Assembly (NCBI GenBank): GCA_021604005.1 | Contig: BQIV01000015.1 | Location: forward strand, 35,084 to 99,083 | Reading direction: 5' to 3' | Origin: Nitrospirales bacterium | GTDB lineage: Bacteria > Nitrospirota > Nitrospiria > Nitrospirales > UBA8639 | DNA: 64,000 nucleotides | Shown: piece by piece, positions 1-9,212 of the stretch | How positions within the stretch are numbered: the stretch's first letter is position 1 | How the letters are laid out: each line of letters begins with the position of its first letter | Notes under the pieces: model-generated | The model's input: only the letters and a program-made list of their open reading frames with translations | Databases searched by the model: none | Told to the model about the DNA's origin: nothing | Position numbers and translations under genes: made by a program

Positions 1-311
1 AGAGGAATGACACTGATGTGCAAACGTGTGTATGTCCAATCCGTGAATCTCGGGTGGTCACCAATTCAGGGGGAACCCAGGAGGAACGACTCGTCATTGA
101 AACCCAATTAACAGTGGGAGTTCAGTCATGGCCGATTGAAGTTACATTGACGAATCGAGATCAAATGGGTTTTCGAATGTTGTTAGGTCGAACTGCTCTC
201 AGAGGCCATTTCCTTATCGATCCCGGAAAGTCATTTTGTAGCAAGCCTTCAGCAGTAAAAGCCTCTCGACGACTTCATTCAGCTTCTGTTCATTTTCAAG
301 AGGAGGAATAA
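1..311 (+). CDS. RimB-like ATP-dependent zinc protease family protein, C-terminal part (cut by window edge)
   Basis: Only the C-terminal ~103 residues are present. The frame is open from base 3 with no stop before the window edge, so the start lies outside. Visible family features are an Arg/Asn-rich segment 'SGGTQEER', then 'MLLGRTAL' and 'FLIDPGKSF', which close proteins of the PF05618 family (RimB/'ATP-dependent zinc protease'). The second copy of this family in the window (20187-20711) ends with an equivalent 'LVGRNFL' segment. It lies 3 nt before rimK, and its stop codon overlaps the AGGAGG ribosome binding site of rimK, so the two are surely co-transcribed. In the family these proteins act with RimK in poly-glutamate tailing and its removal. 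The DTGA active-site part is not in the window. Confidence 0.75.
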   Translation, partial: RNDTDVQTCVCPIRESRVVTNSGGTQEERLVIETQLTVGVQSWPIEVTLTNRDQMGFRMLLGRTALRGHFLIDPGKSFCSKPSAVKASRRLHSASVHFQEEE

Positions 312-314
312 CCT

Positions 315-1220
315 ATGAAACTTGCCATGATGGCACGTAATCCAAAATTGTATTCTCATCTACGGCTTGTGGAAGCGGCAGAGAAAGCTGGGCATCACAT
401 CGATGTCATCAATACTACAAAGGTGTATGTGAATATCACCTCCCATAATCCTGAACTTCGTTATAAAGGAGAAAATCTAACAGGCTATGATGCCGTCATT
501 CCAAGGATTGGTGCCTCTATCACGTTTTACGGGTTAGCCGTGTTACGACAGTTCGAGATGATGGGAGTGTGGCCACTGAACGAGTCCGTCGCCATCGGAC
601 GATCTCGAGACAAGCTGCGTGCCCTACAATTATTGGCACGGAAAGGTATTGGACTGCCAGTTACAGCCTTTGCTCATTCAGACGACTTTGCGGATGATGT
701 CATCGCGATTGCTGGAGGAGCGCCAGTCGTAATCAAACTGCTAGAAGGGACCCAAGGCATTGGCGTCGTGTTGGGCGAAACACATAACTCAGCAAAGTCG
801 GTCATTGAGGCCTTTCGAGGTGTCAAAGTTAATATCATGGTTCAAGAGTTCATCAAAGAAGCCGGAGGTTCTGATATTCGCTGTTTGGTCATCGGTGATC
901 GAGTGATTGCTTCCATGAAACGACAAGGTGCCAAGGGGGACTTCCGATCCAATCTTCATCGTGGTGGCAATGCCGAAGTGATTAAAATCACCCCGGAAGA
1001 ACGATCAACGGCGACTCGGGCGGCCAATATCATGGGACTCAATGTCTGTGGTGTGGACTTGCTTCGTTCCAAACATGGTCCAGTCGTTATGGAGATTAAT
1101 TCTTCTCCGGGTCTTGAAGGCATTGAAAAAGCGACGGGAATCGATGTGGCGAAAGAGATCATTCAATTCATCGAAAAAAATGCAAAACCCAATAAGACGA
1201 GGACGCGAGGTCGTGGCTAA
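315..1220 (+). CDS. rimK: Ribosomal protein S6-L-glutamate ligase RimK-type ATP-grasp enzyme
   Basis: A 301-residue ATP-grasp ligase of full family length. RimK adds glutamate residues to the C-terminus of ribosomal protein S6 in the cytoplasm using ATP. The N-terminal pre-ATP-grasp domain spans about residues 1-95. The ATP-grasp fold has a nucleotide-binding Lys141 in '[14 protein letters not shown]', Glu178 of 'VQEFI', 'DIRCLVIGD' near 187-195, and Mg-binding Asp248, Glu260 and Asn262 in '[14 protein letters not shown]'. A strong AGGAGG lies 8 nt before the ATG. The upstream neighbour is a RimB-like protease and the downstream neighbour an AstE/AspA-like desuccinylase that overlaps its stop codon, a common RimK cassette. 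The C-terminus is basic (RTRGRG). Substrate is assigned from the family; related enzymes use other acceptors. Confidence 0.92.
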   Translation: MKLAMMARNPKLYSHLRLVEAAEKAGHHIDVINTTKVYVNITSHNPELRYKGENLTGYDAVIPRIGASITFYGLAVLRQFEMMGVWPLNESVAIGRSRDKLRALQLLARKGIGLPVTAFAHSDDFADDVIAIAGGAPVVIKLLEGTQGIGVVLGETHNSAKSVIEAFRGVKVNIMVQEFIKEAGGSDIRCLVIGDRVIASMKRQGAKGDFRSNLHRGGNAEVIKITPEERSTATRAANIMGLNVCGVDLLRSKHGPVVMEINSSPGLEGIEKATGIDVAKEIIQFIEKNAKPNKTRTRGRG

Positions 1221-2256
1221 CACTCAACGGCAAGCTTTTGAAATTGGCGGTACCAGCGTGCAGCCGGGCACACGAAAAACCATCAACTTGTCCATGAGTT
1301 TACTGTCCAATCATGCGCCAATGGATATTCCCGTCCATGTCATTCATGGCAAAAAAGATGGAGCCCGTCTTTTTATGAGCGCGGCGATTCATGGAGATGA
1401 GCTCAATGGTGTTGAAATTATACGCCGAGTTCTCAAGGTTCCTCGTTTGAATACACTTCGCGGTACGCTCATTGCCGTTCCCATTGTTAACGTGTTCGGA
1501 TTTTTGGCCCATTCTCGCTATTTGCCTGATCGTCGAGATCTCAATAGAAGTTTTCCCGGAAACGAGAAAGGTTCCTTAACTTCTCAATTGGCTAATGTAT
1601 TCATGAAGGAAGTGGTCCTTCGATGCACCCATGGCATAGATCTTCATACAGGAGCCATTCATCGAAGTAATCTTCCGCAAATTAGAGCAGATCTGACAGA
1701 TCCGAACATGGAAGCTCTAACCAAATCGTTTTCCGCACCACTCATTCTTCACTCCAATCTCCGTGACGGCTCATTGAGAAGAGCGGCGACTGACAAACAC
1801 ATTCCAACAATGCTGTATGAAGCAGGCGAAGCTCTTCGTTTTGATGAGTTTGCGATCCGTCTTGGGGTGAAGGGTATTCTTCGAGTGATGCAGACGTTAG
1901 CGATGATTGGGAAGTCTCCACCGCCAATTCAAACAAAAAGTGTTGTGTCCATGACTTCGTATTGGCTTAGGGCTCCTATAGGAGGAATTCTTCGCTCCCT
2001 TCATCCCTTAGGAGCACGGGTGGAATGTGGCGACCACGTTGGAACTATCGCAGATCCGATGGGTGAAATGGAAACAGCCGTGATAGCTGGGGAATCAGGA
2101 ATACTTATTGGTCGGTCAAATTTGCCAGTGGTCAACCAAGGAGATGCTTTGTTTCATGTCGCAAAGGTCAAGAATGTCACCACGGCTGAAAAAGTTGTTG
2201 AAAAATTTCACGAAAAATTTAAGGAAGAAATCCAACTTGATAATTCAATAGGTTAA
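1213..2256 (+). CDS. Succinylglutamate desuccinylase/aspartoacylase (AstE/AspA) family protein
   Basis: A zinc carboxypeptidase-fold amidohydrolase, 347 residues from a GTG at 1213 that overlaps the rimK stop by 8 nt. I prefer this GTG because the reading frame before it only duplicates rimK coding sequence, while the homologous region begins right after it. Zinc ligands of the family are visible: His60 and Glu63 in '[10 protein letters not shown]' and His145 in 'IDLHTG'. The substrate-binding '[10 protein letters not shown]' lies at 107-116. A C-terminal beta-barrel of about 100 residues follows. Family members hydrolyse N-acyl amino acids. Its place behind rimK suggests it acts on a glutamylated or acylated product, which is inference. 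The true substrate is unknown. Confidence 0.85.
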   Translation: MANTQRQAFEIGGTSVQPGTRKTINLSMSLLSNHAPMDIPVHVIHGKKDGARLFMSAAIHGDELNGVEIIRRVLKVPRLNTLRGTLIAVPIVNVFGFLAHSRYLPDRRDLNRSFPGNEKGSLTSQLANVFMKEVVLRCTHGIDLHTGAIHRSNLPQIRADLTDPNMEALTKSFSAPLILHSNLRDGSLRRAATDKHIPTMLYEAGEALRFDEFAIRLGVKGILRVMQTLAMIGKSPPPIQTKSVVSMTSYWLRAPIGGILRSLHPLGARVECGDHVGTIADPMGEMETAVIAGESGILIGRSNLPVVNQGDALFHVAKVKNVTTAEKVVEKFHEKFKEEIQLDNSIG

Positions 2257-2391
2257 TCACACTTGGATTGAACTTTTTTGTGACAACTTCATCACGGTCA
2301 AAGGATGTGAAACTTGGCGATCAGTCAGTAGTCCACTTTTAACGAGAAAGGAGATTTCGTCATCGGTACGGTCTATTATTATCATTATCCA

Positions 2392-2430
2392 AAGATACCA
2401 ACGAGCATATTGGTGTCTTGTTGTTCTTTT
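2392..2430 (+). terminator. Terminator-like hairpin upstream of the repeat-protein gene
   Basis: Bases 2392-2401 pair with 2410-2419 (10 bp, one G-U) around an 8-nt loop. A T-rich tract, gttgttctttt, follows at 2420-2430. This fits a Rho-independent terminator for the rimK cassette. It ends only 4 nt before the AGGAGG of the next gene, so it could instead act as an attenuator in that gene's 5' leader. Confidence 0.5.
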
Positions 2431-2447
2431 AATAGGAGGAAAAACCC

Positions 2448-3404
2448 ATGTCCGAAGAAAAATCCATTATCGTAAAAGCTAAAGAGGGTGTTGTCGAGAC
2501 AATCAAAGGGACTGGTGATGTCACGAATGCCGTCCTTGATCTGCTCAGCGGTTCATTACTCACGGCTCTCAAGGGCACAAAGGCTGTTGGCGCCGAAGCT
2601 GGCAACCTAGTGAAAGATACGATCATTGGCTCGGTCAAAGGCCTCGCTGAAGTAGGTGGCGAAACGGGTTCGGCCGCAAAGGGTGTGATACTAGGTGTTG
2701 TCAAAGGTACGAAGGAATTGACCACGGACACACTCGAAACGATTGGGGTCAGCACTTCCACACTGATCAAAACCACGTCAGAGGTTGGCGGTGACCTCGC
2801 CAAAACAGCCAAAGGCGCTGTGGAAGGGGCCATCGTCGCCACAAAGGATTTAAGCATGGAAATCGCAGATGCCGCTGCGCAGTCTGTAAGTGTCGCGATT
2901 AAAGGAGTGAGTTCCGTTGGAGGACAGTTAGCAGATACCGCAAAAGAAGCAGTCATTGGTGCGGCACAGGCCACGCAGGAGGTAGGTGGGAAAGCTATGG
3001 AAACCATCAGCCATACTGCCGGTGCCGTTGTCAAAGCCACGGTAGAGGTCGGTGGGGATCTCGCTTCGACCACCAAAGCCACGATGGTGGGGGCACTTGA
3101 GGGGGCAAAAGAAGTTGGAGAGAAAGCCATGGACACGGTAAGCGGAACGGCCAGTTCCATGATTAAAGCGACGGCGCAAGTCGGTGGAGATCTGGGAATT
3201 ACGGCCAAACATTCGGTTGAAGGCGCAATTGAGGGGGCCAAGTCCATCGGGGCAGACACAGCCGAAGCCGCATCTGCCGCTGCGACCAGTGCTTTCAAAG
3301 CCGCGGGTGAAATTAGTTCCAGCGCCGGGGAACAAGTTCGAAACGCCGTGACTGGAACAATAAGTGGTGTAAAAGTCGTGTTAAAAGAGCCGTTTAAGAA
3401 ATAA
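2448..3404 (+). CDS. Amphipathic 44-residue repeat protein (LEA/apolipoprotein-like), function unknown
   Basis: A 318-residue protein with no signal peptide, made almost wholly of tandem repeats. A half unit of 22 residues (47-68) is followed by five units of exactly 44 residues at 69-112, 113-156, 157-200, 201-244 and 245-288, each opening with 'VGG(D/E/Q)' or the like and containing 'TAK..V.GA..G.K.(V/L)'. The last unit begins 'VGGDLGITAK'. Forty-four is four times eleven, the period of LEA and exchangeable apolipoprotein helices. Composition is Ala/Gly/Thr/Val/Lys-rich without Cys, Trp or Tyr, suggesting long amphipathic helices that may bind membranes or protect proteins under stress. This role is inference. 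AGGAGG precedes the ATG by 7 nt. The next gene, 101 nt on, encodes a small membrane protein. Confidence 0.75.
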   Translation: MSEEKSIIVKAKEGVVETIKGTGDVTNAVLDLLSGSLLTALKGTKAVGAEAGNLVKDTIIGSVKGLAEVGGETGSAAKGVILGVVKGTKELTTDTLETIGVSTSTLIKTTSEVGGDLAKTAKGAVEGAIVATKDLSMEIADAAAQSVSVAIKGVSSVGGQLADTAKEAVIGAAQATQEVGGKAMETISHTAGAVVKATVEVGGDLASTTKATMVGALEGAKEVGEKAMDTVSGTASSMIKATAQVGGDLGITAKHSVEGAIEGAKSIGADTAEAASAAATSAFKAAGEISSSAGEQVRNAVTGTISGVKVVLKEPFKK

Positions 3405-3505
3405 TAGTCATCGGTATGTTTTCATCCCAAAACACATTTCACACAAAGAACACAAGCAGGACATGATGTGTTGAGTTACGAGGCTTAGTGGGTTAAAGGC
3501 GTCAT

Positions 3506-3721
3506 ATGACACAGGCAAAACTTATGGCGATCTTGACACTTTTAGGTTGTGTCGTCTTATTCGTTGTTCAAAATTATGAAATTGTTGAATTGCGGTTTCT
3601 TGTCTGGCATCTGGATATGTCGCGTGCATTGCTTGTGTTCTTTGTGTTTGGGGGTGGGGTGTTAACCGGATGGCTGCTCCGGGGTGGTAAAAGAATCAAT
3701 GAAAGGGATCTATCAAAATGA
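3506..3721 (+). CDS. LapA/DUF1049 family small membrane protein
   Basis: 71 residues with two hydrophobic segments (about 7-25 and 40-58) and a short basic tail. The 'QN...V.LRFLVW' pattern between the helices, 'FFVFGGGVLTGWLL' in the second helix and the overall size match the LapA domain (DUF1049). In enterobacteria LapA works with LapB in regulating lipopolysaccharide assembly at the inner membrane, but the domain is common in uncharacterised proteins and no LapB-like gene is adjacent. Its stop overlaps the start of the following lipoprotein gene (ATGA), so the two are translationally coupled. Confidence 0.75.
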   Translation: MTQAKLMAILTLLGCVVLFVVQNYEIVELRFLVWHLDMSRALLVFFVFGGGVLTGWLLRGGKRINERDLSK

Positions 3722-4902
3722 GAAGATACCGAATCATCGTGATTGCTTGTTCTTTATGTGTGAGCTTGTCGGGATGTTTGTCTCCCTTTGCCCTGGAGCG
3801 CGCCGTAACCGCGTATGATCATGCTGTGACCGATGCCTTGACGGAGCAACTGCTTCTGAACATTGCCCGTGCTCATAATCATCAGCCTATTCATTTCACG
3901 GGCGTGGCAAATATTGCTGCAACCTTTGATTTTCGAATGAGTGCCGGAGCAACGCCGCCTCTTGGAGGATTGGATGGTGGTGTACGTTTGTCACCGATAT
4001 TTGGCACAAGTATAGCGGAGAATCCAACCGTGAGTATTGTGCCAATTGAGGGAGAAGATTTTACCAAACGCTTACTGACTCCCCTCCAAGAAAGCAAACT
4101 GACCTTATTATTACGCCAAGGTGTCGACATTGACCTTTTACTTCGTCTTATGGCTGCAGAATTACGTCTTCCGAAAGATCAGGCCGAGACCGTGTTCTAT
4201 AATCGTCCAAACGACAAAGTTGGATATACAAAATTTCGCCAGGTCGTACTGCATCTCTCCACGTTACAAGATCGAAATAAGCTGTATGTCGAACCATTGA
4301 TATTACATAAAGAGTGGAAACTGCCATTCGCGCATGTTTCTGGACAAGACTTTCAGGCTCTCGAACAAACCTATCAAGTCACCATCAATTCGCAACGACA
4401 GGAGTACATTCTACGAAAGAAAGTTCTTGGACGGATCCTGATCACCAACTACGATCCCGAACAGTTATCAAACGAGCAACGCCTCAAACTGCAACAACGG
4501 GCTGATCGGTGGCCACCGAATGATCTAACTATTGATATTCGTCCAGAATACCCTGGAGGAGAATACCCTCTTTTTGGCAATTTTCGGCTTCGAAGTTTTC
4601 ATGCGATTCTGAATTTTCTTGGACGCAGTGTTCATGACGAACCAGAATATGATGTGCAAAAGGATTCGCGTACTCCACCGGTCATGGAAAACCCAACACG
4701 GACTCTCACCATTCTGGAATCAGATCTACCATTCGACGATGCCGAACTATACGTGAACTATCGAGGCGAATATTACGGCATTCGGGATGACCCGCACGAC
4801 ACGTGGAATCGGGAAGCGTTTCGCCTTCTCTACCAATTGTTCCAGATGACTGTGACGGACGTTCCCCGAATTGGAACACCAAGCATCACCATAGCTAAAT
4901 AA
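3718..4902 (+). CDS. Putative lipoprotein of unknown function
   Basis: 394 residues. The N-terminus has a basic start, a hydrophobic stretch and the lipobox 'LSGC' with Cys20, so it is probably a lipoprotein. No domain is recognised. The N-terminal third ('AVTDALTEQLLLNIARAHNHQPIHF') is typical of a family of uncharacterised bacterial lipoproteins that keep 'LLNI.RA....P..F' after the lipobox. The C-terminal part is rich in charged and aromatic residues and looks like a folded soluble domain. It starts inside the stop codon of the LapA-like gene. A role in the cell envelope is likely from the signal only. Confidence 0.7.
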   Translation: MRRYRIIVIACSLCVSLSGCLSPFALERAVTAYDHAVTDALTEQLLLNIARAHNHQPIHFTGVANIAATFDFRMSAGATPPLGGLDGGVRLSPIFGTSIAENPTVSIVPIEGEDFTKRLLTPLQESKLTLLLRQGVDIDLLLRLMAAELRLPKDQAETVFYNRPNDKVGYTKFRQVVLHLSTLQDRNKLYVEPLILHKEWKLPFAHVSGQDFQALEQTYQVTINSQRQEYILRKKVLGRILITNYDPEQLSNEQRLKLQQRADRWPPNDLTIDIRPEYPGGEYPLFGNFRLRSFHAILNFLGRSVHDEPEYDVQKDSRTPPVMENPTRTLTILESDLPFDDAELYVNYRGEYYGIRDDPHDTWNREAFRLLYQLFQMTVTDVPRIGTPSITIAK

Positions 4903-5281
4903 ATACGGTACAATGAAGTATTGTTTGGAGATCAGGCTGAAAATGAATCTTCTCAGTACAGAACTCATAGGAATTGGGGCAATCTCAACACGAGGAGATC
5001 AGTCAGAATGAGAAAATCTGAGGAAATGGCGGCTCCAAACATCAATCTTACAACACTGATGCATGCAGATAGTAGATTAAAGTCGCTGTCTCTCATGGTC
5101 TTGACTCTTTCTTTCATTCTTTGGTCAAACGGATAGTGTTCTTCTCTTACTTCAGCGCGAGAACACCACGATGTTTTTGTCTATTCACAGGAAAGAGTAA
5201 GGGATTTGCCAAATACCTTGTTATTGGAGCGAAAAACGGTAGAACTGCGATAATCAGCGTCATCGTTAGAAATAGTGAACT
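4903..5281. other. Intergenic region without a convincing gene
   Basis: It holds one weak candidate, a 42-codon frame from ATG 5008 to 5136 with AGGAGA 9 nt upstream and a hydrophobic C-terminus, which has no recognisable similarity. A loose inverted repeat GTGTTCT/AGAACAC lies around 5137-5167. Nothing else stands out. Confidence 0.4.
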
Positions 5282-6691
5282 ATGAGCACTTCTTCTAGTC
5301 CCAACTTCGATTACGACCTTGTCTGTATCGGGAGTGGACCAGCCGGACAACGTGCGGCAGTTCAAGCAGCCAAACTTGGGGAAAAAGCTGCTGTCATTGA
5401 AAAAAGACAAGTCGTCGGCGGAGCTTGCCTTGGCACGGGGACGATCCCCAGCAAGACCTTTCGTGAGGCGGTGTTAGCCTTCTCTCATGGCCAATCGTAC
5501 CTTCATGAAAAAGAATTAGCTCAATCTAGACGACCCACGGCCAACCAACTGCTTTCTCGAGTTCATGAGGTTATTCGAATGGAAGGCATGGTGTTAGAGG
5601 ATCAACTGTCCCGAAATGATGTGGCCATGATCAGAGGCGATGCATCTTTTCTCGATCCTCACACGTTACATATTGTCACTGATCGAGAGGAGAAATGTAT
5701 CACATCTGACAAGATTCTTATCGCGGTGGGCACGGTTCCTACTCCTCCACCCGGCGTTCCGACAGATGGAACGATGGTGTTGAACAGTGATGGAATCATG
5801 ATGCTTGACCACCTACCCAAAACGATGGCTGTCGTTGGGGCAGGCGTGATCGGTATTGAATACGCCTCGATGTTTGCTGATTTAGGGGTTGAAGTGACAG
5901 TCGTGGATAAACGACACCGCCCTCTCGAGTTCCTTGATAATGAAATAGTCGACGAATTAATTCATCAGATGCGAAACAAGAATGTGCTGTTTCGATTAAC
6001 TGAAACAGTCGCTCACCTTGAGATTTCTTCGGGTGCTCGAAAGCGAGCGATTCTGCAACTCGAATCGGGAAAACGCCTCGTTTCAGATGTTGTGCTCTAT
6101 TCAGTCGGTCGCCTAGGAGCAACGGAAGCTCTCAACCTGAAGGCCGTCGGTCTAGAAGCGGATGGACGCGGTCGTTTACAGGTTAATGATCAGTTCCAAA
6201 CGAGCGTGCCTCATATTTTTGCTGCAGGTGATGTCATCGGGTATCCCAGTTTGGCGGCAACATCTTCCGAGCAGGGGCGGTTGGCTGCGTGTTATGCCTT
6301 CCATGTTCCCGTCGACCTCATAGATGATCACTTTCCGATTGGCATCTATTCCATTCCAGAAATATCCATGGTCGGAAAAACTGAACAGGACTTAACCCAA
6401 AGTAAAGTGCCCTATGAGACCGGAATCGCTCGATACAGAGAAATCGCACGCGGGGCGATCATGGGCGACAATACAGGCTTTTTCAAGATGCTATTCCATC
6501 GGGACACTCATTGTCTTTTGGGCGTTCATGCAATTGGCACAGGTGCGACTGAACTAATCCACGTTGGTCAAGCGGTGATGGGTATAGAAGATGGATTAGG
6601 GTATTTCCTGAAAACGGTATTCAACTATCCTACGCTGGCGGAATGTTATAAAGTTGCAGCCCTTGATGCCTATAACAAACTTCAACACTGA
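5282..6691 (+). CDS. sthA: Si-specific (soluble) NAD(P)+ transhydrogenase
   Basis: A 469-residue flavoprotein of the pyridine nucleotide-disulfide reductase fold. SthA moves reducing equivalents between NADPH and NAD+ in the cytoplasm. The FAD dinucleotide motif 'GSGPAG' is at 17-22. The would-be redox motif reads 'CLGTGTIPSK' (Cys49 kept, Thr54 in place of the second Cys), which marks soluble transhydrogenases off from lipoamide dehydrogenases and glutathione reductases. A second nucleotide site 'VVGAGVIGIEYASMF' and an FAD-binding 'FAAGDVIGYP' are present. The C-terminal dimer domain has 'HAIGTGATELIHVGQ', where other family members carry the catalytic His-Glu pair. The bd-oxidase genes begin 36 nt downstream on the same strand, which suggests joint expression for redox balance. 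Confidence 0.93.
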   Translation: MSTSSSPNFDYDLVCIGSGPAGQRAAVQAAKLGEKAAVIEKRQVVGGACLGTGTIPSKTFREAVLAFSHGQSYLHEKELAQSRRPTANQLLSRVHEVIRMEGMVLEDQLSRNDVAMIRGDASFLDPHTLHIVTDREEKCITSDKILIAVGTVPTPPPGVPTDGTMVLNSDGIMMLDHLPKTMAVVGAGVIGIEYASMFADLGVEVTVVDKRHRPLEFLDNEIVDELIHQMRNKNVLFRLTETVAHLEISSGARKRAILQLESGKRLVSDVVLYSVGRLGATEALNLKAVGLEADGRGRLQVNDQFQTSVPHIFAAGDVIGYPSLAATSSEQGRLAACYAFHVPVDLIDDHFPIGIYSIPEISMVGKTEQDLTQSKVPYETGIARYREIARGAIMGDNTGFFKMLFHRDTHCLLGVHAIGTGATELIHVGQAVMGIEDGLGYFLKTVFNYPTLAECYKVAALDAYNKLQH

Positions 6692-6727
6692 CCGAGAGTT
6701 TTTTACTCTGAGCAGAACAAGCAGGCG

Positions 6728-8059
6728 ATGATGAGTGATTTGCTGGCAGCAAGATCTCTGATGGCGATGTCCTTGGGGTTTCATATCATCTTTGCGATGG
6801 TGAGCATGGCTATGCCGCTTCTCATGATCCTAGCGGAATGGCGTTGGTTGAAAACCGGTCAGGATGCGTATCTGATCATTGCCAAACGTTGGGCAAAAGG
6901 CACGGCCATTTTCTTTGCAGTTGGGGCCGTAACCGGAACCGTCTTGTCTTTTCAACTTGGACTCTTGTGGCCGACATTCATGGCATGGGCGGGACCGATA
7001 ATCGGGTTGGCCTTTTCTATTGAAGGTTTTGCTTTTTTTACGGAGTCCATCTTTCTTGGCATTTATTTGTATGGATGGCGCAAGGTGAGTCCACGCGCTC
7101 ATCTGGCCGCAGGTGGCGTCGTGGCACTGAGTGGAGTCGTCTCAGGCCTGGTCGTGGTCATGGCCAACGGATGGATGAATACACCAAGAGGTTTTACGAT
7201 CGTGGATGGTATGCCCTCAAACATCGATCCCATCGCGGCTCTTTTGAATCCCTCTGGCCTGCTGCAAGCGCCCCACATGATATTAGCCGCATTTGCTGCC
7301 ACAGGATTTGCTGTGGCTGGGATTCATGCATTCCTTTTGCTCCGCCATCCAGATAATCCGTTTCACCAATACGCATTCAAGATTGCGTTGTCTGTGGGCT
7401 GCGTGAGCGCCATTCTCCAGCCCCTGAGTGGAGACCTTTTGGCCAAACGTGTCGCAGAACTTCAACCTTTGAAATTAGCCGTCTTCGAAGGGCAAGTGCA
7501 GACGCAACAGGGAGCCCCCTTTCGTATGGGGGGAATTTGGAATTCGGAAAGGGAAGTGTTTGATTATGTACTGGAAATACCGTACGCCCTCAGTCTCATG
7601 CTACATCTCGATCCCTACGGAGAAGTCAAAGGTTTCAAGGATTTTCCGAAGGAAAATTGGCCACCAATCGGTATCGTCAGGACAGCGTTTCAAATCATGG
7701 TCTTGATTGGATTTCTCATGATGTTTCTTGCTCTATGGGCCGCGTGGCTGACGTTTGGGACACGCGATATTTTTCAGTCAAAAACCTTCTTGAGGGCGAT
7801 GGTCGCGGCCACTCCTCTCGGATTCATAGCCACCGAAATTGGTTGGGTGGCAACTGAAGTTGGCAGGCAACCCTGGGTGGTGGTGGGATATGTAAAGACT
7901 GCTGAAGCGGTCACCCCCATGCCAGGCCTCACTGTTCCGTTGATTTTTTTTGGTGCGCTCTACACATTTTTAGCGCTTATCGTGACCTGGCTCATGTTTC
8001 GACATGTGGCAGCTACTCCTGACCAATTCGAGATGATTGTTTCTGCTCAAGCATCGTAA
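6728..8059 (+). CDS. cydA: bd-type quinol oxidase subunit I (CydA, short Q-loop type)
   Basis: 443 residues, multi-spanning. Subunit I carries the haems and the quinol site of the bd terminal oxidase in the inner membrane. The haem ligand His19 lies in 'SLGFHIIF'. The proton-path and haem-d acidic pair is in 'SIEGFAFFTESIFLGIY' (Glu99, Glu106). 'NGWMNTPRGF' is at 148-156, a second His candidate at 183 in 'APHMILAAF', and the conserved 'GRQPWVVVGY' near the C-terminus. The loop between helices 6 and 7 is short, as in the CIO/bd-like enzymes. Two adjacent ATGs (6728, 6731) are possible starts. cydB follows after 5 nt. It is predicted to reduce O2 to water with quinol electrons; cyanide insensitivity cannot be read from sequence. 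Confidence 0.92.
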   Translation: MMSDLLAARSLMAMSLGFHIIFAMVSMAMPLLMILAEWRWLKTGQDAYLIIAKRWAKGTAIFFAVGAVTGTVLSFQLGLLWPTFMAWAGPIIGLAFSIEGFAFFTESIFLGIYLYGWRKVSPRAHLAAGGVVALSGVVSGLVVVMANGWMNTPRGFTIVDGMPSNIDPIAALLNPSGLLQAPHMILAAFAATGFAVAGIHAFLLLRHPDNPFHQYAFKIALSVGCVSAILQPLSGDLLAKRVAELQPLKLAVFEGQVQTQQGAPFRMGGIWNSEREVFDYVLEIPYALSLMLHLDPYGEVKGFKDFPKENWPPIGIVRTAFQIMVLIGFLMMFLALWAAWLTFGTRDIFQSKTFLRAMVAATPLGFIATEIGWVATEVGRQPWVVVGYVKTAEAVTPMPGLTVPLIFFGALYTFLALIVTWLMFRHVAATPDQFEMIVSAQAS

Positions 8060-8064
8060 TCAGC

Positions 8065-9081
8065 ATGATCGAACTCGAAACGGCTCTCGCCATCGTTCTT
8101 CTTGTTGCGCTCACATTTTATGCCTTAATGGGAGGGGCTGACTTTGGAGCTGGCGTCTGGCATCTCCTGGCCCATGGGTCGTCCCGTCGTGACCAACATA
8201 GATTGATCGGCGAGGCTCTCGGTCCTATTTGGGAAGCGAACCATGTGTGGCTCATCCTCATTGTCACGATCCTATTCACGGCGTTTCCCACTGCCTATGC
8301 CCAAATATCAGTAACACTACACATCCCTCTCACGCTTTTAGTCATAGGCATTGTTCTTCGAGGTTCGGCGTATGCATTTCGGCATTACGACATTCAAGAT
8401 GATGAAATCCACGTCCGTTGGGATCAGTTATTCGCCTTGTCTAGTTTGATCAGTCCAGTATTGCTGGGAATCATCATGGGAACGATCACGGCTGGTAATT
8501 TTTCGTTGAGTCCCGACAGTTTTTATGAAGGGTACGTTTTATACTGGGTTCAGCCTTTTCCGTTAGCCGTGGGCATTCTGGCTTTAGTGCTCTTTGCCTA
8601 TTTGGCCGCAGTCTATTTGATCCTTGAGACGAGTGACGTTCAGCTACAAGAAATTTTTCGGAAACGAGCGATTGCCGCTGCTGTATTCTCCGGATTGCTT
8701 GGAGAAATTGTCTTTTTTCTGGGAAAATCTGGCGCACCGTATTTGTGGGGAGGGTTGACCAACAACATATGGGGTGGACTTATCATTCTGGGCACTGTCG
8801 GATTCACCCTAGCCGCTGTTTGGTTTCTGTCCACACGCCAATACTGGTGGGCCAGAACATGCGCTATTCTTCAGGTCACTCTCACCATCTGGGCATGGGG
8901 CGTTGCACAGTTTCCATATTTAATTCCGCCATACCTTACGATCTACAATACCTCTTCTCCAGAATTCACGCTTCAGTTGATTCTTTTCGTTTTATTGCTC
9001 GGCGCCCTTCTACTTTTTCCGGCGCTCATTTACCTGTTTCGTATCTTTAAGAGCAGATCTGTATTTGGTCAACATCAGTAA
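8065..9081 (+). CDS. cydB: bd-type quinol oxidase subunit II (CydB)
   Basis: 338 residues with about eight transmembrane helices. The subunit II signature 'MGGADFGAGVWHLL' is at 22-36. 'EANHVWLI' and 'RGSAYAFRHY' follow as expected. Subunit II forms the heterodimer with CydA and stabilises its haems. It starts 5 nt after the cydA stop, so both subunits come from one transcript. No small CydX-like subunit and no cydCD assembly transporter are seen nearby. Length and motif order match the family without gaps. Confidence 0.92.
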   Translation: MIELETALAIVLLVALTFYALMGGADFGAGVWHLLAHGSSRRDQHRLIGEALGPIWEANHVWLILIVTILFTAFPTAYAQISVTLHIPLTLLVIGIVLRGSAYAFRHYDIQDDEIHVRWDQLFALSSLISPVLLGIIMGTITAGNFSLSPDSFYEGYVLYWVQPFPLAVGILALVLFAYLAAVYLILETSDVQLQEIFRKRAIAAAVFSGLLGEIVFFLGKSGAPYLWGGLTNNIWGGLIILGTVGFTLAAVWFLSTRQYWWARTCAILQVTLTIWAWGVAQFPYLIPPYLTIYNTSSPEFTLQLILFVLLLGALLLFPALIYLFRIFKSRSVFGQHQ

Positions 9082-9212
9082 CCGGGACAACGGGTCATTG
9101 TGTGAAGAAAGCTAGAAAATTCTCACTTGACATTTCCAAGCCCAATCATTTCATTGATCTCTCACTTCTTTCTATTTTTCCACTGATTATGGATTGAACC
9201 AGTGAAGCTCTC

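Noticed and set aside
2429..3298. A 289-codon frame on the minus strand opposite the repeat protein
   Set aside because: It is the low-complexity mirror of the repeats, Ala/Pro/Ser-rich, without a ribosome binding site. The plus-strand frame has AGGAGG and a clean 44-residue unit.
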